A stretch of DNA of 64,000 nt from Certhia americana. Lineage: Eukaryota > Chordata > Aves > Passeriformes > Certhiidae. The stretch lies in assembly GCA_018697195.1 (NCBI GenBank), contig CM031857.1:67109053-67173052 (forward strand), in the 5' to 3' direction. Below, piece after piece: positions 22,472-36,021 of the stretch. Each line of letters opens with the position of its first letter. Positions within the stretch are counted from its first letter, which is position 1. The notes under the pieces are model-generated. The model saw nothing but the letters and a program-made list of their open reading frames with translations, made no database searches and was not told the origin of the DNA. A program made the position numbers and the translations under genes.

Positions 22472-25434
22472 AGTGTTTAGTAAAACAACATTTTTCCTCC
22501 ATATCACTGTTTGGCAGATGTTCTTGTGCGTTCAAAATAAGCTGTTGATTCAGTGCTCATGTAATATTGCTTACTAGGGCTCTCTTGTCCTGGATCATTA
22601 GACAGGAACAAGAACAGTCTATTTTGTTGAACAGAATCCTAACACCACATGGTGTGATTATCCTATGTCTTATCCAGTAGCTACTCCAATATGTACCATA
22701 AGGTAAAAAATGCCCCATGCATTATGCAGTGTTCAGGATTTATATTTGCAATTCTAGTTCTTCAAAGAAGTTCCAATTTAATATTTCAAAAAGGATCCTA
22801 CTCTGGAGTCAAGGATCTAGTCACATATTCCAGCAAATTGTCTGTCAGTTGTGGATCTTGTCATGTCAACACAGGCATGCCAAAGATATTGTGGTTAAAA
22901 TGAAAGCAGAGATGATGAAGGGAAAGCTGAAATACCTAAAAATTTTAAGGCTTTGATCATATCTAATACTGCTATTACATACATCCCACCAGTAGTTCTA
23001 TATACAATCCACTCAACTGCACAAATAATTATTCAAAGGAACTGAAAATAAGGGTTTACTTGAAACCCCATTGAGTTAAACCAGCTGTGTCTATGTCCTT
23101 TTCAGTTTAATTTATATGTAAAACATTGAAAAGGCGTAAAGTCACTGAACTACAAAGCAAATGAAGACTCTAATATATTGCCAAGGAAAGCTGAATGCAA
23201 TATTTTTGATGGAAATTTGTTGCTTCAGCAAAACAGAAAAGAGTTTCTGGAGGTGTATGAATTTTACAAGTTTACATGAGGAAGTAATTGATGTAGAATG
23301 AAAAGCAAACCAAGTAGTTAGCAGTACTCCTATTTTTCACAGCAAAAAGCTGGACATATCTGAATGAGACTGGACACAAAATGGCAAATGATGTTTTGCA
23401 TAGACAAGTGTAAAGAAATGTACATGGAGAAAACCTGACCTTATAATTAATTGTGTAAAATGTAGGCTCTGAGGTGGTAATCACTGCTGCAGAGAAAACA
23501 TCTGGAGTTCTGATAGATAAATGAAAACATAATCTTAGTAGCTTTTGAAAAACCCATCAAACCCTAGACCAAACACTAGGGATCATTAAGAAAGAAAAGT
23601 AAATGAATTTAAAAAAAACCATCATCTTGTTGCTGTGAAAACCTATGTTCCTTTCACAGCTGATACTCTAAGCAGAATTCTGATCACCACGTCTTCTTGA
23701 GGGAGATGTTGCAACTGGAAAAGGGTGTGAGAAGTGAGAATAATTAAAGGACAGAGAGCACAATTAAGCTTGGCAGAGATCTTCAACCCATGAGTGGCAC
23801 AGAAAGCAGAAGACAGTTTGCTTCCTCTTCTATTGTGAGACCAAAGAACCATAAAATGCATCCAGTAGTAGCCAGACTTAAAGCAACAGTAAGGAGAGGG
23901 TTCTTTGTGCCATGAGTAGTGAACCTGTAGAACTTCTTGCTAGAGAATGCAGCCCTTTGTACCTGTGTATCAGCTGATGTCTGCACAGATAAATGTGCGT
24001 CTTGTCATCGTAATGAACATTTACTCTGCAAATCCTGCCATTTGGCTTTTCTTGAATCAGGTCCTTTATTTTGCAGACCAGAAATTCCATTTATGATTAA
24101 TTACCTATTCCAACTCTCTTTTTAGTATTACACTGGAGTAATATGTCTTTGCTCTTATCCAATACTTTCTGCTTCCACAGTGAGATGTTACACACGTGAC
24201 TTGTATTTTCAAGTCTGTCTGAACAGTTTATGATTATAATGGCAGCATTAAAGCAGAATCAGGAGGTCAGAGTGGCTGTCATCTGCTTGCAATCTAATCA
24301 CTGAGCTAAAGCAGTCAAATTACTCTCTTACCTGCACTTACAGTTAGCCTGTTTTTAGGTAGGTGTAAGAATAATCCTTGAAGTGGGAGAACAGAGATGT
24401 GCTATGTCCTCAGGTTTTTCTCTGTTTTCCCAAGATGTGCTCACGACTTCTAGGGAAAGAGGATTTTATTTCAAGTCCATGCAGAAGCTCTGTGGAAAAT
24501 GCTGCACCTGCAATTAGCAGGAGCTGTGAGATCAGCTGAACCTGTGAGATGCTGTGACCTCAGGAAGGCTGTATGTCCCCTGAGTTGTACATCCACAATC
24601 CCTGGGCATTGAGAGGAGGTCACAGAGCTCCACTGTTGTCCATACACACAATTCCCAGTACCCCATGTCAGCTGGATCAGGAATACCCTCTTGTGGTGAA
24701 TCTCCTGTGGGTCCTGGGTAATTGCTTGAGTTTCATGGACTTGGGTGTCTCTCTGACTATCACAATCTATTCTGCTCCCATGAAAGTGAGCCATGCCCAG
24801 GACCTGCTGAGCTTTAACCCATTTTATTCCCCTGAAACAGCACTGAAATCACACAAGTGGAGCTGTAATAAGTCTCCCACATGAAAGCTTAAAATCCTTC
24901 TGTAATAATTCCACATATGAAAGGTAGATTTGATCCAATAATCCAAAATAGACCAGTTAAATGGGAAGTCCTTTCATGATTATCAGAGCCACAAGGATAC
25001 AACTGACACCTTTCTGTTTTCCTTTCTTTCTCTTTCTGTCTTTTGTCTATAAACCTCTTGCTGTGCTGTTAAAAAAATCAGCAAAGGCTGAAATGAAATG
25101 AGGACTTCCCCTGCAAAACATTTTAAAGAGTGCCCTTGGTTTCCACAACTTACCCATTACAAATTCGCTGGATTTTTTTCATTCCATTCTTGGGAAACAA
25201 CACAAAGAAATCTACTCCAAACTTACAATATAAATATTAAATAATTGCTAAATTTCTTAAAGCTAATGGTTTTTCCTGGCTAACTAGGTCTTCCAGCTTG
25301 CTGAGCTTGTGTCTAAAAGGGTAAATAGAGTTGAGTCAATAGGACATTAAAAACTTTAAGGACAAGAGCCTGAGAAAAGTTTTGCTTTGAATAATGGAGT
25401 AGTAGGAGGTACTGCATTCGTGTCTTCCCCAAAC

Positions 25435-25471
25435 GTGAAGATATACTGAAGATATGTGAAGATATACTGAA
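25435..25471. repeat. 16-bp direct repeat with 21-bp period
   Basis: GTGAAGATATACTGAA occurs at 25435-25450 and again at 25456-25471, separated by GATAT, which also echoes the unit. Recent-looking local duplication because the copies are identical. Confidence 0.93.
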
Positions 25472-28400
25472 ACAATACTCCAGTATTTTAGATATTTTCT
25501 ACTTCCTGAACTCCTTGCAGGATCACACAGAGCTGTTTGAAGGACACACTGATCATTACTCCTGTGCCCCTGATCTTCTGGGGAGGTATGAATTTTATTC
25601 TAAGACAGCATCCAACACACCATAAACTCTGCCCTTTTTTCTTGTTTTTTGTGGGCTTTTTCCTTTCTTTTTTAATAAGTGTGAACTTTTCCCCATGTTC
25701 TATTTTTTTCTTTCCTATGCTTAAAATTCCTGTCCAAAGCTGTGACTCCCTGGGTATTTGCAATAGTTGAGATGCTGACAGCCAACAAGTCTCAAGCTTG
25801 GAAGACGATTGGCAAAAAGTATCATAGTGAAATCAAACCTTATATCTTACAGAATTTCTTTAGAAAGATGGGTCCCTGCATGAATCTTGGAACAGTAGCT
25901 AAGTCTGAATTGTGCTGTTCACACACAATTCACTCCAAAACAATATTTCTCAAATATGTGTTTTTCTTCAGTTATTTAAACAAAACTCCTCAGGAGACTC
26001 ATGACAGTATCTCATTTGGGAGCTAAAGATTCAGAATGGCTCATCAGTGGTGGCAAAGGAATCTAAAATGCTTATGCTCGATGAGTTTTGAAATGTTTGG
26101 CAAGCACAGAGAAATTACATGTATTGTCTTGAAGCATTTTGATTTTGGTTTTGTTTTTTCATATGACTGCAATTTAGTGATGTTCATTGCTACTGATCTG
26201 CTGAATTCTTCTTCCAGTTCCAAGACAAAAGAGTAATGGCCTTGCTTCTGATCTGGAAAAGTCCTGTAGCTCATCTTTAGGCTACTACCTAATCACATTA
26301 TCAAGTCACATGCACAATATTAATGAGGAGTGAATGTTTTACCTATGAAATAAATCAGACTGAACTGTAAAAAGCCTGAGTTTTCAAACAAATTCTCAAC
26401 AGGAACAAGTAGTAGTGCTCTCAGATCACAGGTTATCAAAGTGGAGACTATCCTTTTGGACTCTCTGAAAGCAGCAAATGAGTAAAACCAAAGCAACAGA
26501 TAAATCTGTAGCCAATGTATTTTCACCTGAGGTGTCTTCAAACACACAAACCTTGTTTTTTCAAGCAATGTTAAAGTCATTCATTAAACAACTTATAGGA
26601 AAGAATTACAGAATAGTTCTCATGGCCCTTGTGCTGTTTCTGAAGCAACAAATCTTAAAATAACTTGTGCTCACAGCTCAAAGTATTGGTTTTAATCAGG
26701 CTGATTAAAGAATGAGAGTAAATAGTAACAGTAAAGAATAGGAACAAATAGTGTATGTTCTTGCAATGTCTTTGTGTATCCCCCTATCAGCTCAGAGAGA
26801 CTGTCTGTAATTAAGGCATTCTCAAGAATACATAGGAAATAAACCTCAATCTCCCTTTCCTTTGATATGTGACTTAACTAGTGTAGAAATTTGGAATAGA
26901 GTCTGAGGAGAGGATGTAGCAACAGCAGTATTTTAGAAGAGAATTGTTGCCCCTGTGTAACATACCTGTGGATTTCTGACAGTTTTTGTCAGTGTTCACT
27001 TACTGACTGGAAATGATTAGTAGATACTTGTAGGGGAATAACTAATTTCTATATCTTGAGTGATGCTGGACATTAGTCAGTTGCTGAGAAACTCTTTACT
27101 TTGAAAACAGTGATGTCTCCAAGACTAGGCAGCAGATAAAGAACGACTTGAAAACAGCAATTTTGAGCTTAGGGAGACTAAATTCTGCCTAGGTTCTGGT
27201 TCCTTTTATTTTCAAATGAAGTTCATGTCAGATGATAGTTATTCATGCTCTCAGAAAGTTCCTACTGTGAGACTCCACTCTCCTGGACAGTTCTGGTGAG
27301 CCAGAAATCTTTAAGATGTGAAGAATGATGTCTTAAAACTTCCTGGTCTGAATTTCAGCTAAGCCTGCATTCTCTGTGTACATGGCATCAGAAGACTGAG
27401 ACAAGTACCTACCCCTAGTTTATCCTTGTCTGTGTCTTGAATTATCATTCCTGTTCTTGTGCACAGGTGTATTTCTTTGACTTTCTACCAATCTATTTTT
27501 CATAACACAAAATAAAAATCCCCAGCAAAAGCTAATTTTAAATGACTGTCCCTCTTTATGTCTTTCCATATTTTCAGTAAGTCTAGCAGAGAATTTTTGG
27601 GGTCAAAATGGAAAAGCTTTACAACTTGCTTTTTGAGTCGAGATTAGCATGAGCAAAGGAAGGACCTTTTTTATTGTTAGAGCTCTTTGTTAAAATATTG
27701 GCAGCACATCACAAGACAGCATGCATCTTTCATTGATCTTTACAGTTTATTTGTAAAAACAGTGCTTATTATTTTAAAAGAGTTGTAAGCCAAATTTCAT
27801 TTCTATATTTAACTATGAAGTTTTCCCTATAGGGGAGAACAGATGAATAACTTAAAAAGTTATTTCTAGGACTTTTGTTACTGAGGAGAAAAGGCATTCC
27901 AGACCTCAGTCAACTCTTAGTATGGTTTCTGTATATAATTGCCTTTAATATTTATCTTTAATGAAAACCTCTCAGGCAATGTGTTGTGCCACCAAAGGAT
28001 CTGTTTATGAATTGAAATTTTATTGGGATAATTCAGTCCTGAAAGATGAATTATTCTGGCTCAGAGGAGAGCATTGTGATAGGCAGATAAAAGGGAATCA
28101 GTGTATATGGTTTCAGCAGAGAAAAGAAATTCTGATTGCTTTGCTTGTTTGAACCATAACAACTTATTTAGGAGTATTATTACTAGAATAGCAGTCCAGT
28201 TTATTTCAAGCTGATTGGAGGTATTTCAAAGGCTTAGAATTTCTTTTCTTCATCAGTTTTATGTAGGTTCGAGTTCACACTCAGGCTGGTGCTCTTGCTT
28301 TGTGCTTATTCCAAATGCTGCCACACTTTCTTGTTTTACTGGGATATCTTTCATAGTTTCTATTCTCATGGAAGCCTCATCTTTTTCATCCTGCAGATAA

Positions 28401-30729
28401 AGTATCCCAGTATGCTTCCTGACAGCTATAGAAGACAATAATCTCCCACTGATGCATTTTCAGACACAGTCCCTGAAGAGAGTTTTTCTACCTTAATGGA
28501 GCAAGTAAGGTCATGATTACACCAAGGCTGAAAGGTCAGCCTGGTGTTTCCATACTGGTCCAATTATATTTCTTACAAGAAAGAGCCAGTTTTAGAGAAC
28601 TAGTACATATGGAGACAAAATAAGCTTAGTTTGTAAGCAATAAAGAGGTTAAATAATCTGTTTAACTTGCACTTTTGTACAGTCTTTATTTCATTATTTG
28701 ATTGACTAATTATACTGTTACAGAAAACATGTTAGAAAAGAAAATCCTATTTTTCCAATTGGAGTTTTATAAATAGGTCAAAGAAATGGTTTTCTGCTGT
28801 ATGCTTAACAGAAAAACAGAAAAACTGTGTACACAGACAAACCCCAACAGTTTTGGGCAAATATTTTTAAGTGGTCACAAGGCATTTTTTGCACTTTTGT
28901 TTTTTGAGGGTTGGTGTTTTTTCTTGTTTTTTTTTGTTTAAGCAACTGTCTCTTTCCACTAGCACCAACATTCTTTCCTAAAACTTTTTGCTCTTCCAAA
29001 AAACATTTCTGTCATACTGTGGCTACCCTCTAAATATCTATTGATCTCAGAGCCTCTCCTGATGGCCGTAATAGGTTTCTGTAGAGCAGTCTGATCTTCT
29101 CTCTTGGTGAGAATTAGGCCCATCACTTTTATTGCTTTAGATGCTGTGGGGAAATCCACATCTTCAATTTTCTTTATTCACTCCATCAGCTTTCTGGGGC
29201 AAGCCATGCACTGCAATTTGCTTGCAATGCTAGTGTTAAAGTGATAGTTGCCATATGAACAAAGAAGTTTGCTGCCCCTCTGGCAAAAATGCTTTCTATC
29301 TGGGGGAAAACCAAAAATTACAATTAAAAAAATAAACCCAAAATATCCAATGTCTTCCATATTGTGTTTACTTGGTGTTGCTCTCAAGAGCATAGATCAG
29401 TATGCATCCAGGTTGCAGAGATTGACACAGCTGATAGATCAACAGTGATTTGTCCTCCCTGATGGAGAAGGTATAGAGGAACATGAAGGGAAGTTGGCAT
29501 CATTCATGAGATAAAAGAAGGTAAGTGATTTGAACTGTGTCAGGTCCAGAGACAAGAGGTCGGAGTGTGTATGTCAGAAAAGATCACACTAAGGACAAGT
29601 GAAGTTGACTCTCGTATCTGTGGTGGATGTATTAGATAGCTGGACAGTTGATAGGTTTTGGCATAACTGTGAGACGTGTGAATGCTTGACAATTAGGCAA
29701 GGAACATTGAGGGCAGTCAGCTAAGTGTCAGAATTACTAAGGTACAGAAGGGCAGAAAGTATGTGTGGCAAGCCAATTTACTCTAAAAGCACTGGCCTTG
29801 GTTGTTGGTTTGTGTTTTTTTTTCCCCTTCTTTATCTTGCTGCCTTTAAATGATCTGTCTGAACTTTCCTTTTGTTGAAATCCTTTTTCTGTTTGCTTAC
29901 ATTAATTATTTATGTCTTGTTCTTCCTGTTTAGTTCCTCTTTGAAGTGCATAAGTGTTTTGCGCTTCTTGTAGAAGACTTTGCAAACTGAGAAGATCTGG
30001 GTATAATACCCTTGAGAAACTGCAGGTTCCCTTTAATGCCCCACTTGTTTGTGACATCTAGAATCAGGTCACTACTCTTTTTTTTTACCAGTTGCATTCA
30101 ATGTCTCTGGCCTTTATGCACTATGGCCTGTAATGCATCTCCTGAACTGTTCTTTTGCCTTTTTCTGTTTAAAGTGACTGTGTCATCTTGCTCTAAAAAC
30201 AGTAAAGATTCATAAAATGTCTTGGCTCCTTATGATGAAGAGAAGGAGACATGCCCATGCCCTGGCAAAATGCTTCCTGTGGCGGTGCTGACAACTAGCT
30301 TTGTCCCAGCTAAGGGAACTGCAGGGTGTAGAGGAGCAGTACAGCACAGGAGAAATAAACTTGGGATGAAAAAAATATCTACACCTGTGACAAAGGACAT
30401 CAGAGAAATGAGACAATGAATAAGCAGGCAGCCATTCAAAACATTCCAAATAAACATCATCCTTCAAAGCAGGCAAGTTACTACATGACATAGATATGAC
30501 AGCAGCATCTGAACACAGCAATACTCAACAGGGCTCCAAATCCAAAACCTGGGGTCCTGCAACTCAACATGTTCAGAGAGGGTTACTTTTATTAAAATCC
30601 AGACCAGCAGCTGTGCATAGAAAGCATCAAAGGAATGTGTTGCTTTTCTTTCACTCCTGCCATTTATGATTCATGGAAAAAACCCTCTCCTTCAGGAGAT
30701 CAGAGTAGTGTTTTCTACCTTTTATCTTT

Positions 30730-30834
30730 TTTGGGGGGGGTTGGTTGGTGGTTTTTTTGGTTTTGTTTTGTTCTTTTTGGGTTTTTTTTTGTTTGTTTTT
30801 TGTTTTTTGTTTTTTGTTTTTTCTTCCAGGACAG
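30730..30834. repeat. T/G-rich low-complexity tract with (GTTTTTT)n
   Basis: A run of eight G (30733-30740) is followed by GGTT units, T-runs and several GTTTTTT units, ending TTCTTCCAGG. Overlapping Phe/Gly/Val-rich frames on both strands are artefacts. It is compositionally the same kind of tract as at 19.3 kb and 37.5 kb. Confidence 0.92.
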
Positions 30835-32596
30835 ACTTGATAACTTAAAAAACTGAGAGATCAGTAGTATGTTGAATACCAGAAACATTTTTATAAGGCT
30901 GAACACTACTAAAATTTGAACGGCTCAAAATAAATTAAAAGTAATGGCTCTGGTGTCACCTATTTCCTCTCCGTGTATATGTAGAACCCAAATATTTGTT
31001 AGAAATAGTTACTTGAGAAGATAGCCAAACAATCAAGGCAAGACTTGGATGCTGTGAAATAAAAACAGAACATCTGCCTGAAATAAGTATCTGTCTTTAC
31101 TATACTACTATTTCAGTAAGAAATACTCCAAAATCCCAGGTTCTATATTTCTCCACAAAGGAGTTGATATTTTTTATAGATAAAGGCTGTCAGAGCACTT
31201 GTAATAAGCACTTGTAATGCCCTTTGAAGCCTGTATATGTAACAAGAAACTGTCATACTTTATATTCCATAAAATTTACTGCTTTCCTGCAATTTCAGAT
31301 CCAATGGAGTCAGACCTACACTTAAGAAACTCCAAATATGATTAGCAATCATCATCACTCATACATTATTTATGGTGCTGTCATTACTTGTGACAATTTC
31401 AGGCATTGATACTCAATTTCATATGTTCTTCTCAACTGGCAACTGATTTTAAATTACAACCTTTAATTTTGCACTCAAGGAGGTGAAATGAAAAAAACAA
31501 TCTTGTTGAATGCCTTTTGACTTTTTGCCTACAGATGTCATCCTAAAATCTGCTTTATCCACTGGTACCAATGGAGTTTGCACAGCAAATACAAATGATG
31601 TTGAATACCCCAGGACTTAATAGAGAAAATCCATTGGCTGTCAGGTGACATGCTCAGTTTAACAGTCTGAAGATGCCTAGGATGTACAAAATAGCACTAG
31701 GATTTGATTTATCATGACAATGGATGTGAGATATTTTGCTTAGTATTTCTATTAACTATAGTAAAAAAATTAATAAAAATCTAGATATTTGCATATAGGA
31801 ATTACTTTATGATAAAAATTAGTCTTACATTTTGTAAATTTTCTGCAAGCAATACTGCTGTGAATCTGAGGATGGCTTTTTGTTTAACCTGACAGCAATA
31901 CTGGAAACTATAATTTGCAACCTTGTTTTTTCAGTCCTCACAATACCCCTCAAATTCTCCTGTCCTTCAGACTGGAATGAAATAACTCAGTAGTTATTTC
32001 ATGCCAAAAATTTCCTTCCCAATGTGTTTATGGACCAGGACAAGGAGATGGCACTTTAGGCCAGTCTAGTTGCAGTGAGAACTACTGTTTTTTATATAAC
32101 ATGCCTCTAGGGTTGTTAATGGGGATGTTCTACTTAGAAATAACCTGTCTGCTTATTTATTTAAGGTGAGATTTGCATCTGATTAGCAATAGACCATACC
32201 AACAGGAGTGACATGGGAGTTTCTTAATTGCTTTCCACTACCTGGAAAATAACTAGTTGCTAATGTGACAGCTCATTGTTTTTGTGCTGGCAAACTCGTT
32301 TACAGATGATGTCAAAACCCAGCTTCTAAATAACAGAAAGGGAGCTGTTTCCCCAACACACATAGGAGAAACAAACCTTTTATAATGGAGCTTTGGTAGG
32401 AATTGTCTCACTGCGTGCATATAGAGCTGATGCCTTGGACAGCTTCTAGTGAATATTCTGTTACAGTGTCATGGGCTGTTTCTTCCTCAGCTGCTGTAAG
32501 TGCCTGAGAGCCAGTAGAGAATTTCTGTGTCATGTTGTTACTGCCATGTGAACAAGAAAAGTCTTCAGAAGGCAAAGAAGAGAATCTGACAGGTTG
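30835..32596. other. Non-coding stretch, nothing recognised
   Basis: AT-rich, no frame over about 60 codons. A minor direct repeat GCACTTGTAAT occurs at 31195-31205 and 31208-31218. No repeat family identified. Confidence 0.6.
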
Positions 32597-33345
32597 GAAG
32601 CACCTTCTGGATGTATTTCATCCAACTCCCCTGCTCAAAGCCAGTGTCAGGATTTGCTCAGAGCCACATCCAGCTATCATTTAAGTATTTCTAGGAACTG
32701 AGATCCTACAGCCTCCTGAGACAAACTCTTCCATTGTTTGAACACTCTCACAGTGAAAATCTCTTTTACAGTTATTCACATTTTTCTGTGTTCCAATTTC
32801 TGCTTGCTGCATCTTTATAGATAACCATGCACCTACTGGAAAAATCTGACTCCACTTTATCCACACCTTCTTATCTGGTATCGTTCAAAGCAGCAAGATA
32901 CTCCCACCAATAGTTTTCCCTTCTGCTGGCTGAACATGCTCAGACCTTACATGGTCTTCTTCTACATCATGTTATCCAGCCACAAAGCTGCCTGGTGGCG
33001 TCTCTTGCACTTCTACATATGTGTCAGTGTCTTCTACTGTGGAGCTCAAAACTGGCCACAGTATTTCAGATGTTGTCTCACAAGTGCTGAACATAATCTC
33101 TTCCCTTAAACTGCTGGATTAACTTCTTCTAATATAGTCAGGACACCTTGGTGTGGTGCAAAGGTGCATTGGTGGATCATGTTCCAATGTTCCAGCTGAA
33201 TCACAGGGTAATTTCCGTCGAAGCTGATCTCTAGTCTGCCCTACCACATGAGTTTATCCCATCCCACATGCAGGACTCTGCATTTACCTTTTGGCTGAAC
33301 TCCAGGAGGCTCTTGTCAGCTCAAGCAATTGAGAAGCATCATGTT
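32597..33345 (-). mobile_element. Old CR1 LINE fragment, 3' part of ORF2 plus 3' UTR, minus orientation
   Basis: Read on the minus strand, decayed translation retains the order of the CR1 ORF2 C-terminal region. The order is a cysteine/His-Val-Gly stretch from ATGCAGAGTCCTGCATGTGG, then a SALVRQHLKYCGQF-like segment, then FTVRVFKQWKSLSQEAVGS and a 3' UTR. The 3' UTR ends near 32597 with GTTGGATGAAATACATCCAG-type sequence. On the plus strand the corresponding landmarks are CAAAACTGGCCACAGTATTTC near 33048 and CCTGAGACAAACTCTTCCATTG near 32715. Many stops and indels show an ancient insertion. CR1 ORF2 encodes an endonuclease and reverse transcriptase; only the post-RT end is here. Confidence 0.75.
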
Positions 33346-34509
33346 AAATTTTAATTGATTTGGTGTATTTAAGAAGAGACACTAGAATTAAGAAGTTAGC
33401 TCCAGCATAAGTCTTTGAAGACTCTTTTTTGGTGTACGCTGAAAGCCACAGGAAATTTCACAATGCTCTTAGATTCCAAAAACTTCATTTGAAACTCTAT
33501 TCTCTTTTCCTGAGAAATGGCAAAATATGTGCATGCAAATGCAAACAACTACTTACAAATGCATATACTTAATAATACCACTGACTTCTCTACTTTCCAC
33601 TGAGATCCATTAGAACACTCAAGCCAGCAAGCAAGGAAAGACCCTTACACATTATAAATAATGATAACCATTCTGCAAAGGGCTGTAGAGAACACAAAAG
33701 TTAAGTAATAATATCAGATCTGTTAATCTTGACAATACCCTCTTGATTACAGCATCATGATTGTGATACTCAATTTTTGTAAAATTCAACGGTGTTATTG
33801 GCTCATTTGATAGTCAGTTACTCTGCTGTGTATGTTTTAGAACACAGAAAGTTTAACATGGTTTGGGACAGGGGTTCATGAGACTTTTAAAAAAGCTGGT
33901 GAACAATTCAGATGAAAACTTGAAGTATTAAAAAGACTGTCTCTGAAAAACAACATCCACAAGATGGAGGTACACACTACAACTGGAATGATACTAGAGA
34001 ATTTTTTCTGAGAATATGATCAATATGGAGAGAGTTCCATGTCTCTTACTTTCCACTGCAAAACTATCTTCAGTCTGAAGTCATTGGGAGAATATGCGGA
34101 CCTCATTGCAGGCTGAGGAATTTGTGCACCAAGATATATTGCTTGAAATCTAGAACTCATTGAAGTCAGGCAAAATTACTACTGATTCACACAATCCTGG
34201 CTTTTATTTCTAGAACACTTTATGAGTACTTGCACATGTTTGCATAAATGTCAGCTAAATAAAAGAACCAGTATCTCTTCATCAGCACAGGTTCATTGAA
34301 TCCAATAAAATGTTCGTGTTTTGTGTTGTAATAAGTCATTAAATGATGTTAACAGCTCAGGAAAACAGATGTAGAACCTTTAGGGCATATAAACTGGTGA
34401 AAATAAAACTATAATCCTACTGCAAGAAAGCAATGTACAGGTTGTACCCATGACATGAAGTTACACAAAAACTAGAATTTGCATATTAGCATGGCTTCGA
34501 AGGGGATTT

Positions 34510-34512
<3 letters not shown>
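33346..34512. other. Non-coding stretch, possible ancient repeat
   Basis: No gene. Around 34060-34190 the phrases CTGAAGTCATTGGGAG and ACTCATTGAAGTCAGGCAAA resemble an old sauropsid interspersed repeat that carries mirrored TTGAAGTCAATGG motifs. The match is too decayed to assign to a family. Confidence 0.4.
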
Positions 34513-34550
<38 letters not shown>

Positions 34551-34570
34551 GTTTGTGTACTTGTGTGTCT
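34513..34570. repeat. (GT)17 microsatellite with GT-rich flank
   Basis: A pure (GT)17 run occupies 34513-34546, followed by interrupted GT-rich sequence (TTGCGTTTGTGTACTTGTGTGT). Uninterrupted, so probably polymorphic in the population. Confidence 0.97.
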
Positions 34571-35749
34571 GAAAAATTCATAACCTGACTGAGAGGATCA
34601 AAGTATATGAATTTAAAATTAGTGTCAATACAGAAACAATATCTGTGCAAAGCAGCGTCCTTTTAAACTGTTCTGGGGAGCAGTAAGTCAGGTTCAGAAA
34701 ACCCACTGGCTTCCAGAAACTTCCTGCCACTGGTAGGAATAGGATGCCCCCAGCCTCCCGTGAGTGAGGATCTGTCATGCTGTTTGCAGTGTTAGAGCAA
34801 AAGATGCCAAAATCTGCTGGCAAGTGACCTTTCATCACAAAACCCGGCAGATGGCAGCCTACAGCCAGTATTTTTTCCTGTGCTGTTTGCTGCTATAATA
34901 AACAGAAACTCCTCATGAGAGTTTTTTGTAGGAAAGCTATGATATATTTAGGTGCATGGAAATATGAAAATGGGTATCTGTACTGCTCCCTCCTGCCTTG
35001 CCTCTGTGGCACAATTGTGCCCAATTGTAATTTTTGTGTGGAAGGAATTCTCCATTTTTTTTCCCCATCCAGCTGGTGAAATTTACTGCTGCAATGTAGT
35101 CAGCTCCTCAAAGAAACTGATCAGAAGCAGCTGATCTGGGGACAACAGAAATGGAAGTTTTAATCTGTTGGATGCTGCTGATTCACAATTTTTGGTGAAG
35201 TCAAGAAGGTCCTCATGACATTTTTTTTTTACTTTCCATCAGTCTGCTTTAAAATAAATAAATGTGAAATTACAGAAGTAACATCTTCCTTCTCCTGCTG
35301 CTATGCTAGGACACTGTGCTGTGAAAGGTTAAAAATGGGTGTGTGCTCCTGCAACTTCAGGATTGCCATCCTACCCTTTTAGCCTAAATGCAGCTAGCTA
35401 AGGGTATATTAGGTAGGTACATTAGGGTAAGCTTTACTATCATTCCAAATGGCAGAGAGTCTGACAGATTTATTTACTGGTCACAGAGTGCTTTGAAAGC
35501 TGCTTTGAGAGCACTTTGAACTATGTGCAGGGAGAGCAGGAAGTTGCATGTATCCATGGCTCGTGTTTATCCATACGCATGAAGTGGTGGCCTGCAATGT
35601 AAACACAGTTACTCAGTCTAGAAAATATGATCCCAGATCTTGGATTTGCTTTTTAAGGTTTCAAATTGCTTCTACTTCAAGCGTCTGGTCCTTTCTTCTC
35701 CCCTGTTCTGGCCTGCTTTGCCATCCCCAGGACCCAAGCACCAACAAAT
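34571..35749. other. Non-coding stretch, nothing recognised
   Basis: Unremarkable sequence up to the CR1 at 35.75 kb. Frames are at most 86 codons (34578-34838, minus) with no domain. A T11 run sits at about 35221-35231. Confidence 0.6.
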
Positions 35750-36021
35750 GAGCATGAGGCCTCAGAGAAATTAGATGTCAGGTTTAGATTAGATGTAAGG
35801 CAGATGTTTTTTACTGTGAGGGTGTTGAGCCACTGGAATAGGTTGTCCAAAGAAGTTGTGGGTCCCACATACCTGCATCTATTCAAAGCCTGGTTGGATG
35901 GGGCCCTGAGCAATATGATCTGGTGGGTGGCATACATGCCCATGGTAGGGAATTTGGAGCTAGAAGATTTTTTAAGGTCCCTTCTGACTCAACCATTCTT
36001 TGATTCTGTGATTCTATGAAA
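35750..36021 (+). mobile_element. CR1 LINE, ORF2 C-terminus and complete 3' end
   Basis: An open frame covering this stretch (35666-36019) reads RFRLDVRQMFFTVRVLSHWN followed by RLSKEVVG and AWLDGALSN, a good match to the C-terminus of CR1 ORF2. The 3' UTR follows, with GGTGGCATACATGCCCATGG near 35926, AAGGTCCCTTCTGACTCAAC, and the diagnostic end ATTCTTTGATTCTGTGATTC TATGA. The 5' part is missing, as usual for CR1, which truncates during target-primed reverse transcription. The frame is part of a dead element and is not a host gene. Confidence 0.9.

Larger units (their letters stand above)
21426..30729. other. Long non-coding stretch, no element recognised
   Basis: More than 9 kb without a confident gene or transposon. 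Local tandem repeats: a perfect 13-bp duplication at 22446-22471 and a 16-bp repeat with 21-bp period at 25435-25471. Overlapping frames near 24471-24884 (107 minus, 103 plus) sit in a slightly GC-richer patch but show no domain. A GGTTCGAGTTC motif at 28265 resembles a Pol III B box but has no partner A box. Confidence 0.55.

Noticed and set aside
24471..24884. Overlapping 107- and 103-codon frames in a GC-richer patch
   Set aside because: Frames on opposite strands over the same DNA with no domain; no recognised repeat or exon signals.
28255..28290. Pol III B box (GGTTCGAGTTC) suggesting a tRNA gene
   Set aside because: No A box at the right distance upstream, no acceptor stem complementarity and no cloverleaf possible.
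33346..34512. GAAGTCA/TGACTTC-type phrases as a defined ancient repeat
   Set aside because: Only short motifs match; similar scraps occur near 3.95, 13.3 and 62.5 kb, and all are too decayed to name a family or set boundaries.
35666..36019. 117-codon frame as a host gene
   Set aside because: Its C-terminal two thirds is the CR1 ORF2 C-terminus and 3' UTR read through; it is a dead retrotransposon.
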